Shown: in pieces, positions 51,371 to 59,427 of the stretch
How the letters are laid out: each line of letters opens with the position of its first letter
Numbering within the stretch: position 1 is the first letter of the stretch
Source: CAZLFQ01 sp044229535
GTDB taxonomy: Bacteria > Pseudomonadota > Alphaproteobacteria > Rickettsiales > Midichloriaceae
Reading direction: 5' to 3'
Assembly (NCBI GenBank): GCA_044229535.1
Contig: JBGASU010000001.1
Span: 1-64,000 of the forward strand
Length of the DNA stretch: 64,000 bases
Program-made: the position numbers and the translations under genes
The notes under the pieces: generated by a model
Databases searched by the model: none
What the model was told of the DNA's origin: nothing
What the model saw: only the letters and a program-made list of their open reading frames with translations

Positions 51371-53329
51371 GTGCTAAGAAAATTGAGAGTAAAGTTTTAT
51401 AATACTTCATTAAGGCAAAAGCTTGTCGTAATGATCTCAGTTTTAGTGACTATTTTACCTACAACTTTATTAGCTGTTTTGGCTTACACTTACTATAGTT
51501 TGGGGATTGAATCGCTGTTTAATGACAAGATCAGCCGCGCACTTTCTCATTCAGTAGTAATTGCAGAAAGCTATTTAAAAGAGCATAAAAACAATATTAA
51601 GACTAATGTCTTAGAGATCGCTAATGATATCTCTCGTAACCATTATGCCTTATGGGAAGATCAATCATTATTTAAAGTATTTGTTGAGAAACAGGCGTCT
51701 ATAAGGAGTCTTTCTGAGGTTATGATTTTCCAACCAGATAGAGTTATTGCTCAAAACTCATTTTCATCATTATCGTTGGCGTTTGAAAAGTTGCCAGAGC
51801 TTGAACTGATTGAAGCAGATCAGGGAGAGGTTGTGGTACTGGATCAAGGTGCTAACGACAAGGTTAGAGCCCTATTGAAATTAAGAGAATTTGATAATAC
51901 GTACCTTTTAATCGGTAGGTATGTTGATAGAGATATTTTAAATCATTTAACGGTATCGCAGGGTTCTGCAAACTCTTATTCCAGCTTGATAGCTGATATC
52001 AGTAACACAAAGCTTAAGCTAGAACTTATATTTATCAGCACTTCAATTTTTTTATGCGTTGTTTCAATGTTAATAGGGATGCGCTTTGCTAGATATATAA
52101 CCAAGCCTCTAAATTTATTGGTTGATGCGACAGCAAAAGTTAAAGCTGGCGATTTTACAATACGTCTTCCTGAAAAACCAGGTATTGATGAGACAGCTAT
52201 ATTGACTAGAGCATTTAACCAGATGACAGAAACTCTGTCGGAGCAGCATAATCAATTAAACTCTTTTACTAATTTAATAGATGAGAGAAGAAGGTTCATT
52301 GAAGCTGTATTGGCTGAGGTTACTGCTGGCGTTATTGTAATTACAAATAAAGGCGAGATAAATTTATACAATAATTCGGCTGCAAAACTACTAAATATAG
52401 ATCCTAAATCTAAATCATTTAAATATAAAAAAATATTCGGTGAAATAGAAGGGTTGATAACTTTATCTGAGAAAAATCCAACAGAAATAGTTGGGCAAAA
52501 CATTGAAATTACCCGCGATAATAATAAATTAACTTTCTTTGTAAGGGTGGGAGCCCAGCTAAATTTCCAGTCAAAAATAGAATCTTTTATAGTAACATTT
52601 GATGATATAACAGATTTGGTGGTAGCTCAAAGGTCGGCTGCTTGGGCTGATGTTGCTAGAAGGATTGCCCATGAAATTAAAAACCCTTTAACTCCAATTC
52701 ATCTATCTGCAGAAAGAATTAAGAAAAAATACATTAACGAAATTTCATCTGATAAAGAGTCTTTTGAAAGGTATGTTGATACAATAATTAGGCATGTTGG
52801 GGATATAGGAAAGATAGTTGAAGAATTTGTTGAATTTGCAAGAATACCTCAACCCAAACTGGAAAATATTGATATTGCTAGAGTTATAAAGGATGCTTTA
52901 TTTTCTCAAGGGTTTGTATATAAATTTAACAAATATGTTTTTGACTATAACCAAAAACCTTGTTATGTGTTATGCGATTCAACCCAGATATCGCAAGTCT
53001 TAACAAACTTGTTAAAAAATGCCGCAGAATCAATAGAAGCAAAAAGAGCTATTGATGAAGATTTTCAAGGTAATATAACTATCAGGTTGAATGATTTAAA
53101 TGAGAAATTTGTAGAAATACAAATTGAAGATAACGGTTCAGGATTTGATAAGTCTATTTTAGATAGAGTTACAGAGCCTTATGTTACAACTAAAACTAAA
53201 GGTACAGGTCTTGGCCTGCCTATAGTTAAAAAGATTATAGAGGATCATGGAGGTAGCTTAACAGTCTCCAACACCTCTAATGGCGCTATTATTAAGTTTA
53301 ATTTATTAATTGGAGAGAATAAGACATGA
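51371..53329 (+). CDS. ntrY: NtrY-like sensor histidine kinase
   Basis: Protein of 652 aa from GTG 51371, preceded by AGGA. Two transmembrane helices flank a periplasmic region (about 18-40 and 215-237). A HAMP domain (KPLNLLVDATAKVKAGDF), a PAS-like domain (about 300-400), the H box with His434 (RRIAHEIKNPLTPI) and an ATPase domain (NLLKNAAES, DNGSGF, GTGLGLPIV) follow. The architecture is that of NtrY, whose partner NtrX is not adjacent. In flagellated alphaproteobacteria NtrX-type regulators are linked to sigma-54, which fits the flgE promoter. The stop overlaps the next start by 4 nt. Confidence 0.9.
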   Translation: MLRKLRVKFYNTSLRQKLVVMISVLVTILPTTLLAVLAYTYYSLGIESLFNDKISRALSHSVVIAESYLKEHKNNIKTNVLEIANDISRNHYALWEDQSLFKVFVEKQASIRSLSEVMIFQPDRVIAQNSFSSLSLAFEKLPELELIEADQGEVVVLDQGANDKVRALLKLREFDNTYLLIGRYVDRDILNHLTVSQGSANSYSSLIADISNTKLKLELIFISTSIFLCVVSMLIGMRFARYITKPLNLLVDATAKVKAGDFTIRLPEKPGIDETAILTRAFNQMTETLSEQHNQLNSFTNLIDERRRFIEAVLAEVTAGVIVITNKGEINLYNNSAAKLLNIDPKSKSFKYKKIFGEIEGLITLSEKNPTEIVGQNIEITRDNNKLTFFVRVGAQLNFQSKIESFIVTFDDITDLVVAQRSAAWADVARRIAHEIKNPLTPIHLSAERIKKKYINEISSDKESFERYVDTIIRHVGDIGKIVEEFVEFARIPQPKLENIDIARVIKDALFSQGFVYKFNKYVFDYNQKPCYVLCDSTQISQVLTNLLKNAAESIEAKRAIDEDFQGNITIRLNDLNEKFVEIQIEDNGSGFDKSILDRVTEPYVTTKTKGTGLGLPIVKKIIEDHGGSLTVSNTSNGAIIKFNLLIGENKT

Positions 53330-54345
53330 GTATATCTAAAGTTTTGCCGCATCAAAATAACCTGATGGGAATTGGTTTTATGTTATTACATGCGGTATCT
53401 TTATCGGTACTTTATGCATTAGTTAAATTACTTACAAAAGATTTGAATTCAAATATGGTTGTATTTTTGTACAAATTCATGATCTTTATTTTCGCATTAC
53501 CATGGTGTCTTTGGGGGGGATTTAAGACATTAAAAACAGATAAGATATGGCTACATGTCTCTAGAGCTATATTTAGCACTTTAGGCTCTCTTTGTATTTT
53601 TTATGCGATTAAACATATAGGTTTAGCAGATGTTACAGCGGTAACAAAATTAGAGCAGATAATATTGCTTATAATAGGAATAATAATATTTAAAGAAAAA
53701 ATTACTAAGACAAAAGTTGGTGTAATTATAATGAGCTTAATAGGAGCTTTACTAATTATTAGACCAGATTTATTCCCATTTGGCCCTGAATCAAAAGCCG
53801 CTTCAAAAGGATTCAACCATTACTATATATTTGTTTTCCTAACGATTTTCTTCTGGAGTATCAATGGTACGGTAATTAAGTTATTAGGAAAAACCGAGAA
53901 AACAAAAGTACAGTTGTTTTATGTGATGCTATTTTCTAGTATCATTGCTTTTCCAGTGTCTTTCATGGAATGGAAAGTTGCTAGTACTCTTTGGGTTATA
54001 GACATAAAATACCCTACGCAATTAGTAGATTTTTCAACCCTTGGGTTGAAAGCCGAACATTTGCCATACATAGCCGTGCTAGCACTTTGCTACTTTGGGC
54101 ATATTGTTGGTTTCTTTAAAGCGTTTAAACATGCTGAGTTATCGGTGGTTGTACCGCTTGAATATACTAGAGTTGTGTTCGCTGGCATTTTTGGGTACTT
54201 ATATTTTCTCGAGACTCCGTCAGAGATATCATACTTAGGTTATTTATTTATCATAATGGGCGGCATCATTTTGTTCAAAGCTGAGCATAGAAAAGCTAAG
54301 AAAAAACGCCTAAAAGAGCTGGAAGCTGAAGCAGATAACGCTTAA
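53326..54345 (+). CDS. DMT-superfamily EamA-type transporter
   Basis: Membrane protein of 339 aa with about ten hydrophobic helices in two EamA repeats (FMLLHAVSLSVLYALVKLL first; YYIFVFLTIFFWSINGTVIKL second). Conserved small-residue and Pro positions include VVPLEYTRVVFAGIFGYLYF. The lysine-rich C-terminus is cytosolic. Such carriers export or exchange metabolites (S-adenosylmethionine transporters of Rickettsiales belong here), but the substrate is unknown. Last gene of secD-ntrY-EamA, followed by a strong terminator. Confidence 0.85.
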   Translation: MSISKVLPHQNNLMGIGFMLLHAVSLSVLYALVKLLTKDLNSNMVVFLYKFMIFIFALPWCLWGGFKTLKTDKIWLHVSRAIFSTLGSLCIFYAIKHIGLADVTAVTKLEQIILLIIGIIIFKEKITKTKVGVIIMSLIGALLIIRPDLFPFGPESKAASKGFNHYYIFVFLTIFFWSINGTVIKLLGKTEKTKVQLFYVMLFSSIIAFPVSFMEWKVASTLWVIDIKYPTQLVDFSTLGLKAEHLPYIAVLALCYFGHIVGFFKAFKHAELSVVVPLEYTRVVFAGIFGYLYFLETPSEISYLGYLFIIMGGIILFKAEHRKAKKKRLKELEAEADNA

Positions 54346-54354
54346 TATAATTTT

Positions 54355-54387
54355 AAAAAAGCTCAGAGTAAATTCTGAGCTTTTTTT
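54355..54387. terminator. Bidirectional terminator between converging genes
   Basis: A GCTCAGA (54361-54367) / TCTGAGC (54374-54380) stem with a 6-nt loop is flanked by six A and seven T. It serves the EamA gene on the plus strand and the 285-aa gene on the minus strand. Confidence 0.9.
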
Positions 54388-55243
54388 ATATAGTGATTAC
54401 CCTGCTATCACGAGATTGTGATCTTATAGAAAATATACAATCCATTGCGAATCTTATGGAGGCCAGTATCTCTTCTCCAGTGATTTTTCCAATACTGCAT
54501 TTTAAGAATAAATCCTCATCAATACAAAGTTTCAGAAACAAAGATTGATATTGTAAACTAGGATGCAGTGATGGTCGTGATTGTATTGTTTTTAATAAAT
54601 ATTCTGCATAATCATCGGTCATTTTACCATTTTGATTAAAAGCATTTTCTATTTGATAACTATGGTTACGGAATTCTAGTTCCATTTGTTCATATGCTTC
54701 GAAAAAAAGATCCTCATATTTTGCAAATAATGAAGGCACTTCTTTGTTATATGCTCTCCTATAATCAAACAAGTATGTTGAGTCCAAGCTGCGCTGGATT
54801 TTTGCTATAAATGATTGCGATTGATCCGTGTCAACATGATTAAGCATAGTTTGTAGATTTTTCATTATTGCTTTTAGGCTTACATACTCGATTGCAAAAT
54901 CATATCCATCAAGTTCATCAAGGTTACACATGAAATGTGTTTTAGCTCGGTATTCCAATTCTTTTGCCACTAAAAAAATAGCGTAATTCACGTGCCCTAA
55001 AAATGATTTGACCTCGCGTAATCTTTTGAATATTAGAGATACCACTTCTGTAGCATCTTCAATAAAAAACAGGTGTTGAATTAATGTGCCGCCCCCTTGT
55101 CTGCAACTAAATGTGATATCTGCTATCTCTTCATCTAGAAGATTCGTGAGTTGGTCAAAGCTTAATCTTAAAACTATTTCTTTAGCTTCATCAATTTTTT
55201 TTAAATCAATTAATTTAACGAAGTCTTTTGCAGAGCTTTTCAT
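54386..55243 (-). CDS. Hypothetical protein, 285 aa
   Basis: Unrecognised soluble protein, mostly helical by appearance, acidic and rich in Leu, Glu, Asp and Phe. Nothing resembles a catalytic motif. Short blocks such as ARLSFDQLTNLLDEE-like helices suggest a helical-repeat fold, but no unit is clear. It precedes the terminator at 54355-54387 and lies 63 nt downstream of the GNAT gene on the same strand, so it may be a distal member of the bcp operon. Confidence 0.6.
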   Translation of the reverse strand: MKSSAKDFVKLIDLKKIDEAKEIVLRLSFDQLTNLLDEEIADITFSCRQGGGTLIQHLFFIEDATEVVSLIFKRLREVKSFLGHVNYAIFLVAKELEYRAKTHFMCNLDELDGYDFAIEYVSLKAIMKNLQTMLNHVDTDQSQSFIAKIQRSLDSTYLFDYRRAYNKEVPSLFAKYEDLFFEAYEQMELEFRNHSYQIENAFNQNGKMTDDYAEYLLKTIQSRPSLHPSLQYQSLFLKLCIDEDLFLKCSIGKITGEEILASIRFAMDCIFSIRSQSRDSRVITI

Positions 55244-55306
55244 ATTTCCCCCAATATTAAAGTCTATTTATAAATAATAGATATAAAAAATGAGAAAAAT
55301 AAAGAG

Positions 55307-55843
55307 TTATAATTCTTTGTAGTAGAAGTGGCCAGCAACAATCTTGCCTTGATCAAATTCGTACTTTGGTAAAGTACCCCACTTTATATAGCCTCTTTTT
55401 TCGAAGACTTTGATAGCAGCTTCACGCGTTTCTCTGACACTAATTCTGATGATTTTATAGCCATTATGCTGCGCTTCTTGCTCGGCTTTTGCTAACATCA
55501 TATTTGACAGGCCGTGACCTCTCGCCCACGGTGCGACGAAATGGTTGTCTATCGAACAAGCAAAAGATGAAGTATGGTTGCTTAAAGATGGTTTTACCAC
55601 TTGCAAAGCACCCGCAATTGTTCCGTCTAACCGACCAATTATTAAAACTCTTTCAGGAACCAAAAGTACTCCTTCCCAGTACGATGTAATAGCCTCGCGA
55701 TGCATTGCCTGAGTACTTTGAGTACCGATATTAAACCCAAGAGTTTCTTTCATTGTATCAACTGTAGCGTCACAAATATCTTCGATATCTATTGAGTTTA
55801 GACTTTGAAGGATTTCTACGGATGTTTGTGGTTCTAAAATCAT
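55307..55843 (-). CDS. GNAT family N-acetyltransferase
   Basis: Protein of 178 aa. The acetyl-CoA-binding motif A is NHFVAPWARGHGLSNMMLA (R/Q-x-x-G-x-G/A like), followed by YKIIRISVRETREAAIKVFEKRGY with the usual FEKRGY ending. An N-terminal beta part contains VLIIGRLDGTIAGALQV. The acceptor is unknown. Its start overlaps the DUF2628 gene by 4 nt, tying it to the pseudokinase operon. Confidence 0.88.
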   Translation of the reverse strand: MILEPQTSVEILQSLNSIDIEDICDATVDTMKETLGFNIGTQSTQAMHREAITSYWEGVLLVPERVLIIGRLDGTIAGALQVVKPSLSNHTSSFACSIDNHFVAPWARGHGLSNMMLAKAEQEAQHNGYKIIRISVRETREAAIKVFEKRGYIKWGTLPKYEFDQGKIVAGHFYYKEL

Positions 55844-56229
55844 GAGGTTACTTCGTTGTTATGCTTAATTAACATTTCGATAAATTTATATTCTGCTTCA
55901 TCTATGGATTTGGCTATTACTACTTCGTTGAAGGCGTAGCCATTTGATTCGAGCTTTCTTCTAATCATATCATTGCCACTGAATCCAACATAAAAACATA
56001 TACCAAAGTATATTATACTTTCGATAATTGGAGTTATTAATTCTGAATTTGTCAGTTCGGTTAGAACGAGATAGGCTATAAAAAACAGAATGCTCTGTAC
56101 CCAGAGTTTTTGATATATCATCCAAAAAAAGCTGAAAATAAAAGCCATCCAAGAAAAACCTTCTGGGATATATTCTGCATCCATAAGTGGGTTGGAATTT
56201 TTTTTGAGATATACTGTGTAAACTTTCAT
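55840..56229 (-). CDS. DUF2628 membrane protein
   Basis: Protein of 129 aa from the ATG at 56229 (MKVYTVYLKK). A longer frame to 56268 exists, but the 56229 ATG overlaps the pseudokinase stop (ATGA) and fits the family start. DUF2628 features are the N-terminal EGFSWMAFIFSFFWMIYQKLW and two or three hydrophobic helices. Function is unknown; members are small inner-membrane proteins. Confidence 0.85.
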   Translation of the reverse strand: MKVYTVYLKKNSNPLMDAEYIPEGFSWMAFIFSFFWMIYQKLWVQSILFFIAYLVLTELTNSELITPIIESIIYFGICFYVGFSGNDMIRRKLESNGYAFNEVVIAKSIDEAEYKFIEMLIKHNNEVTS

Positions 56230-58307
56230 ATACTTTGCATTACAATTGATAAGGCGATGAATCCACATAGAATATAGCTGAACCGCACAGCTATTCTCAG
56301 GCTTTTTCTTCGGATGTCATAATTTATCGCATTTTTATTGTTGAATGAAAAGATTTCTCTGGCAATGTTTGCGCCTTTTCTTAATGCTTCTGTATAGCCA
56401 TCTATATCGTCGTTTATATGGTTGGAATTTAGTGCCATTTTTTGTAGTTCTAAGATATTCCCAGTTCTGGAGGCTGTAGCTAGCTTATCGAAAAAAGCTT
56501 TTTTGATTGAATTACTTTTTAGAGCTGCATCTAGAACATCTCTAACGCTTTGCATTATTGTTGCGCATAGGTTGGATAAGTTGGGTATTCTAGCATGTTT
56601 TTGAGCTTGGGCAAATATCCCTAGTATTTGATAAGCTCTGCTCCTTTGTACTAGTGGAAATTTATCTAATTCTTTGTTTTTAACTTCGGTCATTAAAACG
56701 ATTCTACTTGCTAAGAAACAAGAGATGGTTTTTTTTGCTACTAAGTCTTCGAAATTTAATTCTGCGCTATCTAAGTATTCCAAAATATCTTTTAGTCCAA
56801 TACAGAATATCTTGGCTACCACGGGGCTTTGACAAACTAATGTGGGGTTGAAATCGTATAGGCATCTTTCTATTCCAAAGCCATACTCTGACTTCTTTAA
56901 AAACTCACTAGCTCTATCAATCTGAGTCATTGAATTATTTAAAGATGGCATGTTATAAAGACTAGCTAACACTTCATAAATATTAAAAACATTTAAAAAT
57001 AAAAATGCCGCTAGAAGCTGAGTCGTTTCCGTATGAGAAAAGGCCATGCTATGAGCTAGTAAAGGACCTATTCCATCTTTGAAGAATATAAGGTTTTTAA
57101 ACCGTATTGGGCCTTCTGGGTCTAATATCATTAACAATTTCATTAACTTTTCATCTTCAACTGAAATAAGTTTTTGAGAAAGGGACTTGCTTGATGTTAG
57201 GTTGCCAAATATCTCTAGGGCTTCTACATATTTTTCCTCGGATGTATTTGTTTCTAGCCACTTTTTAATTTTATCTGTTTTCATGAATTCTTTGGCTAAA
57301 TCCCAGTTTAGACACATTTCATACGCTAAAGACTTTTTTGAATAATATTCTTTCCCATTAAAAATTATAGCTCTAGATAGATAAGACAAGTCTGTAAGGT
57401 CAGTCATGGAGTAGTTTCTACCCTGAAGAATGCCATCGATCTCAGTAAGTCCCCAGCGTTGCGATACTTGATCTGCAGCCAACCCTCTTATCATATCTCC
57501 AAGTTGTCCGTTTAGGAGGTGTGCTGCATTGAGAAAATGAAAAGTGCCTTGAAACAGTTTTTGTCTGATTATTTCCTGAGGATCAACCCCAGTTAAATCT
57601 CGACCTGAGATACAATAGAATAAAGTCATGCCAAGCGCATAAATATCGCTGGGAAGTGAAGTTGCAGATTTACCCAGATGGGAACATTGAGCTCTTTCTA
57701 TGGTTTCGAAAAAAACAGATTGAGATAATCCACATGGTTCGCTAATACATTCTGATAGTACAACATTACCAGTTTCATCGATAATGATGTTGTCAGGATT
57801 TATAAACCCGTGAGTGATATCAGATTGGTGCAGTAAACCAAGCGCTTGCACTATAGGCGGCAATAGCTTTTGAAAAGCAAAATTTAGATCCGTTCTAAAT
57901 CCTTTTGAAATGACTGATCGTAGTGTTTGCCCAGTTGGCTTTGGTAATATAGTGACAAAAAATTGTTCTTCTGAACTGCCTATTTGGGTGACGCCATATT
58001 CTATGGGTGAGTATATATTTGGGCTTTTTATTTTTTTTAGTTTTATTATTTCATGCAACCTAAATGGCATGTTTTTTTTAAAAACAATTGCATAGAATTT
58101 TGAGTTGTTTTTATCATCTAGCGTGTCTAATACTTCATATGCGTCAACAAAATCAGTTGAGTAGTCTTGTATTCTTTGGGTGGTTATTTCATATCTTCCA
58201 GCGATTTGATTGGCAACGCTGCTAGGGTTGAGCTTTTCCAATGATAACTCATCATTATCACTAGTCAGTATATTCAAATAATCGACAGCACTTTTCCCTA
58301 CATTCAT
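56226..58307 (-). CDS. Protein-kinase-like protein with degenerate active site and C-terminal membrane anchor
   Basis: Protein of 693 aa. Residues about 40-290 follow the eukaryotic-like kinase fold: Lys near 78 (IVFKK), a catalytic-loop equivalent HGFINPDNII at 166-175 where the HRD Asp is missing but Asn173 is kept, SEC at 185-187 in place of DFG, and DIYALGMTLFYCISG at 221-235 as helix F. It is therefore probably a pseudokinase or weak ATP binder. The rest is helical, ending in a transmembrane segment (YILCGFIALSIVM). It overlaps bcp and the DUF2628 gene by 4 nt each. Confidence 0.8.
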   Translation of the reverse strand: MNVGKSAVDYLNILTSDNDELSLEKLNPSSVANQIAGRYEITTQRIQDYSTDFVDAYEVLDTLDDKNNSKFYAIVFKKNMPFRLHEIIKLKKIKSPNIYSPIEYGVTQIGSSEEQFFVTILPKPTGQTLRSVISKGFRTDLNFAFQKLLPPIVQALGLLHQSDITHGFINPDNIIIDETGNVVLSECISEPCGLSQSVFFETIERAQCSHLGKSATSLPSDIYALGMTLFYCISGRDLTGVDPQEIIRQKLFQGTFHFLNAAHLLNGQLGDMIRGLAADQVSQRWGLTEIDGILQGRNYSMTDLTDLSYLSRAIIFNGKEYYSKKSLAYEMCLNWDLAKEFMKTDKIKKWLETNTSEEKYVEALEIFGNLTSSKSLSQKLISVEDEKLMKLLMILDPEGPIRFKNLIFFKDGIGPLLAHSMAFSHTETTQLLAAFLFLNVFNIYEVLASLYNMPSLNNSMTQIDRASEFLKKSEYGFGIERCLYDFNPTLVCQSPVVAKIFCIGLKDILEYLDSAELNFEDLVAKKTISCFLASRIVLMTEVKNKELDKFPLVQRSRAYQILGIFAQAQKHARIPNLSNLCATIMQSVRDVLDAALKSNSIKKAFFDKLATASRTGNILELQKMALNSNHINDDIDGYTEALRKGANIAREIFSFNNKNAINYDIRRKSLRIAVRFSYILCGFIALSIVMQSI

Positions 58308-58765
58308 TTTATACCTCTTGCTGCAGCAAGGACTTCCTCTGCATGTCCTTCAACCTTCACTTTATTCCATACTTTTAGGATAGTACCATTTTGATCTATA
58401 AGGAAAGTAGTTCTTTCTATACCCATATACTTTTTACCATACATGTTTTTTTCAACAATAACTCCGAATTTCTCGCAAATTACACCGTCTTCATCGGATA
58501 AGAGATTGATTTTTAAATCATATTTATCGGAAAATTTACAATGACTTTTATTGTCATCCTTAGAAATGCCAACAATTTGGTAGTTTAATTTATTAAAATC
58601 TTCAACATATTTAGTAAAAGTTTGCGCTTCGATTGTGCAGCCAGGTGTATCGTCTTTGGGGTAAAAGTATAGAACGGTATTTTTATCACTATCTGGGATT
58701 TTTATAGCATTTTTATTATGGGCAATTGCTTGGATATTTAATGGTATACGGGTATTACTCATCAT
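58304..58765 (-). CDS. bcp: Thioredoxin-dependent peroxiredoxin, Bcp/PrxQ type
   Basis: Protein of 153 aa. The peroxidatic Cys43 is in YPKDDTPGCTIEAQTF; the resolving Cys expected five residues later is Gln, so it is of the 1-Cys type. The family segment FGVIVEKNMYGKKYMGIERTTFLID is present (part). It reduces peroxides. First gene of the operon bcp, pseudokinase, DUF2628, GNAT. Start ATG 58765; an ATG at 58762 is equally possible. Confidence 0.93.
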   Translation of the reverse strand: MMSNTRIPLNIQAIAHNKNAIKIPDSDKNTVLYFYPKDDTPGCTIEAQTFTKYVEDFNKLNYQIVGISKDDNKSHCKFSDKYDLKINLLSDEDGVICEKFGVIVEKNMYGKKYMGIERTTFLIDQNGTILKVWNKVKVEGHAEEVLAAARGIK

Positions 58766-58832
58766 TACTCAGAGCTATTATTGATAATAATTCAACTATA
58801 GCAAATAAAATAATCTAAACATAGACGAATTT

Positions 58833-58847
58833 TTAATAAAACTTTAA
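58833..58847 (+). promoter_or_regulatory. CtrA-like box upstream of the 114-aa gene
   Basis: TTAATAAAACTTTAA, followed by C so that the second half reads TTAAC, is 93 nt before the ATG. A perfect TATAAT lies at 58883-58888. Confidence 0.45.
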
Positions 58848-58940
58848 CAAAACTCTAGTACCACAAGAGTTGTTGTTGAGTATATAATTTCCCCCGAATT
58901 GTCTGAATAATATAAAATAAATAATCAGGAGAATAATTTT

Positions 58941-59285
58941 ATGGCAATACTTTCTGCAGAGATGACTAACAATCAATTACACAATGTGGGTTTACCTCTG
59001 AGCGCGCTTATGACAGCTGAACAGCAGTATGAAGCTTCTATAGATGTGATATCGACTGCAAATATATTTCTAGCTCAGCATAATATGCCAGTAGCAGTGA
59101 TAGTTTCTAGCAATATACATAATGTTGATCCATGCAAAGATGGTAAAGCCGTCATTTACATTGGAGAGGGCAACTTTATGCAAAATATGACAGCTAGCTT
59201 TGAAAATGCAGTGACAAACGCTAAATTTTTAATCCAGCCGCTGCCAGATCAATGTATAGAGATGGTTTCAACCTCAGCTCTATAA
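58941..59285 (+). CDS. Hypothetical protein, 114 aa
   Basis: Unrecognised small soluble protein with no signal peptide. It contains two Cys and a central beta-like stretch (PVAVIVSSNIHNV and KAVIYIGEGNFM). A ribosome-binding AGGAGA precedes the ATG. CtrA-like boxes precede both it and the repeat protein downstream, so the two may be co-regulated. Confidence 0.6.
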   Translation: MAILSAEMTNNQLHNVGLPLSALMTAEQQYEASIDVISTANIFLAQHNMPVAVIVSSNIHNVDPCKDGKAVIYIGEGNFMQNMTASFENAVTNAKFLIQPLPDQCIEMVSTSAL

Positions 59286-59316
59286 ATTATATATCTTTTG
59301 GCTTACGTAGTAAAAT

Positions 59317-59331
59317 TTAACAAAAGTTTAA
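59317..59331 (+). promoter_or_regulatory. CtrA-like box upstream of the Lys/Ala repeat protein
   Basis: TTAACAAAAGTTTAA is 96 nt before the ATG; an additional TTAAC half-site lies near 59351 and a possible extended -10 TGTTATTAT at 59362-59370. Confidence 0.5.
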
Positions 59332-59427
59332 TATAACTGCAATAAAACCTTAACAAACAAATGTTATTATTCATTCAAGACCAAAAGTCTTAAAGAAAAT
59401 AAATTAAAAATAATTGGGAGAAAAAAT

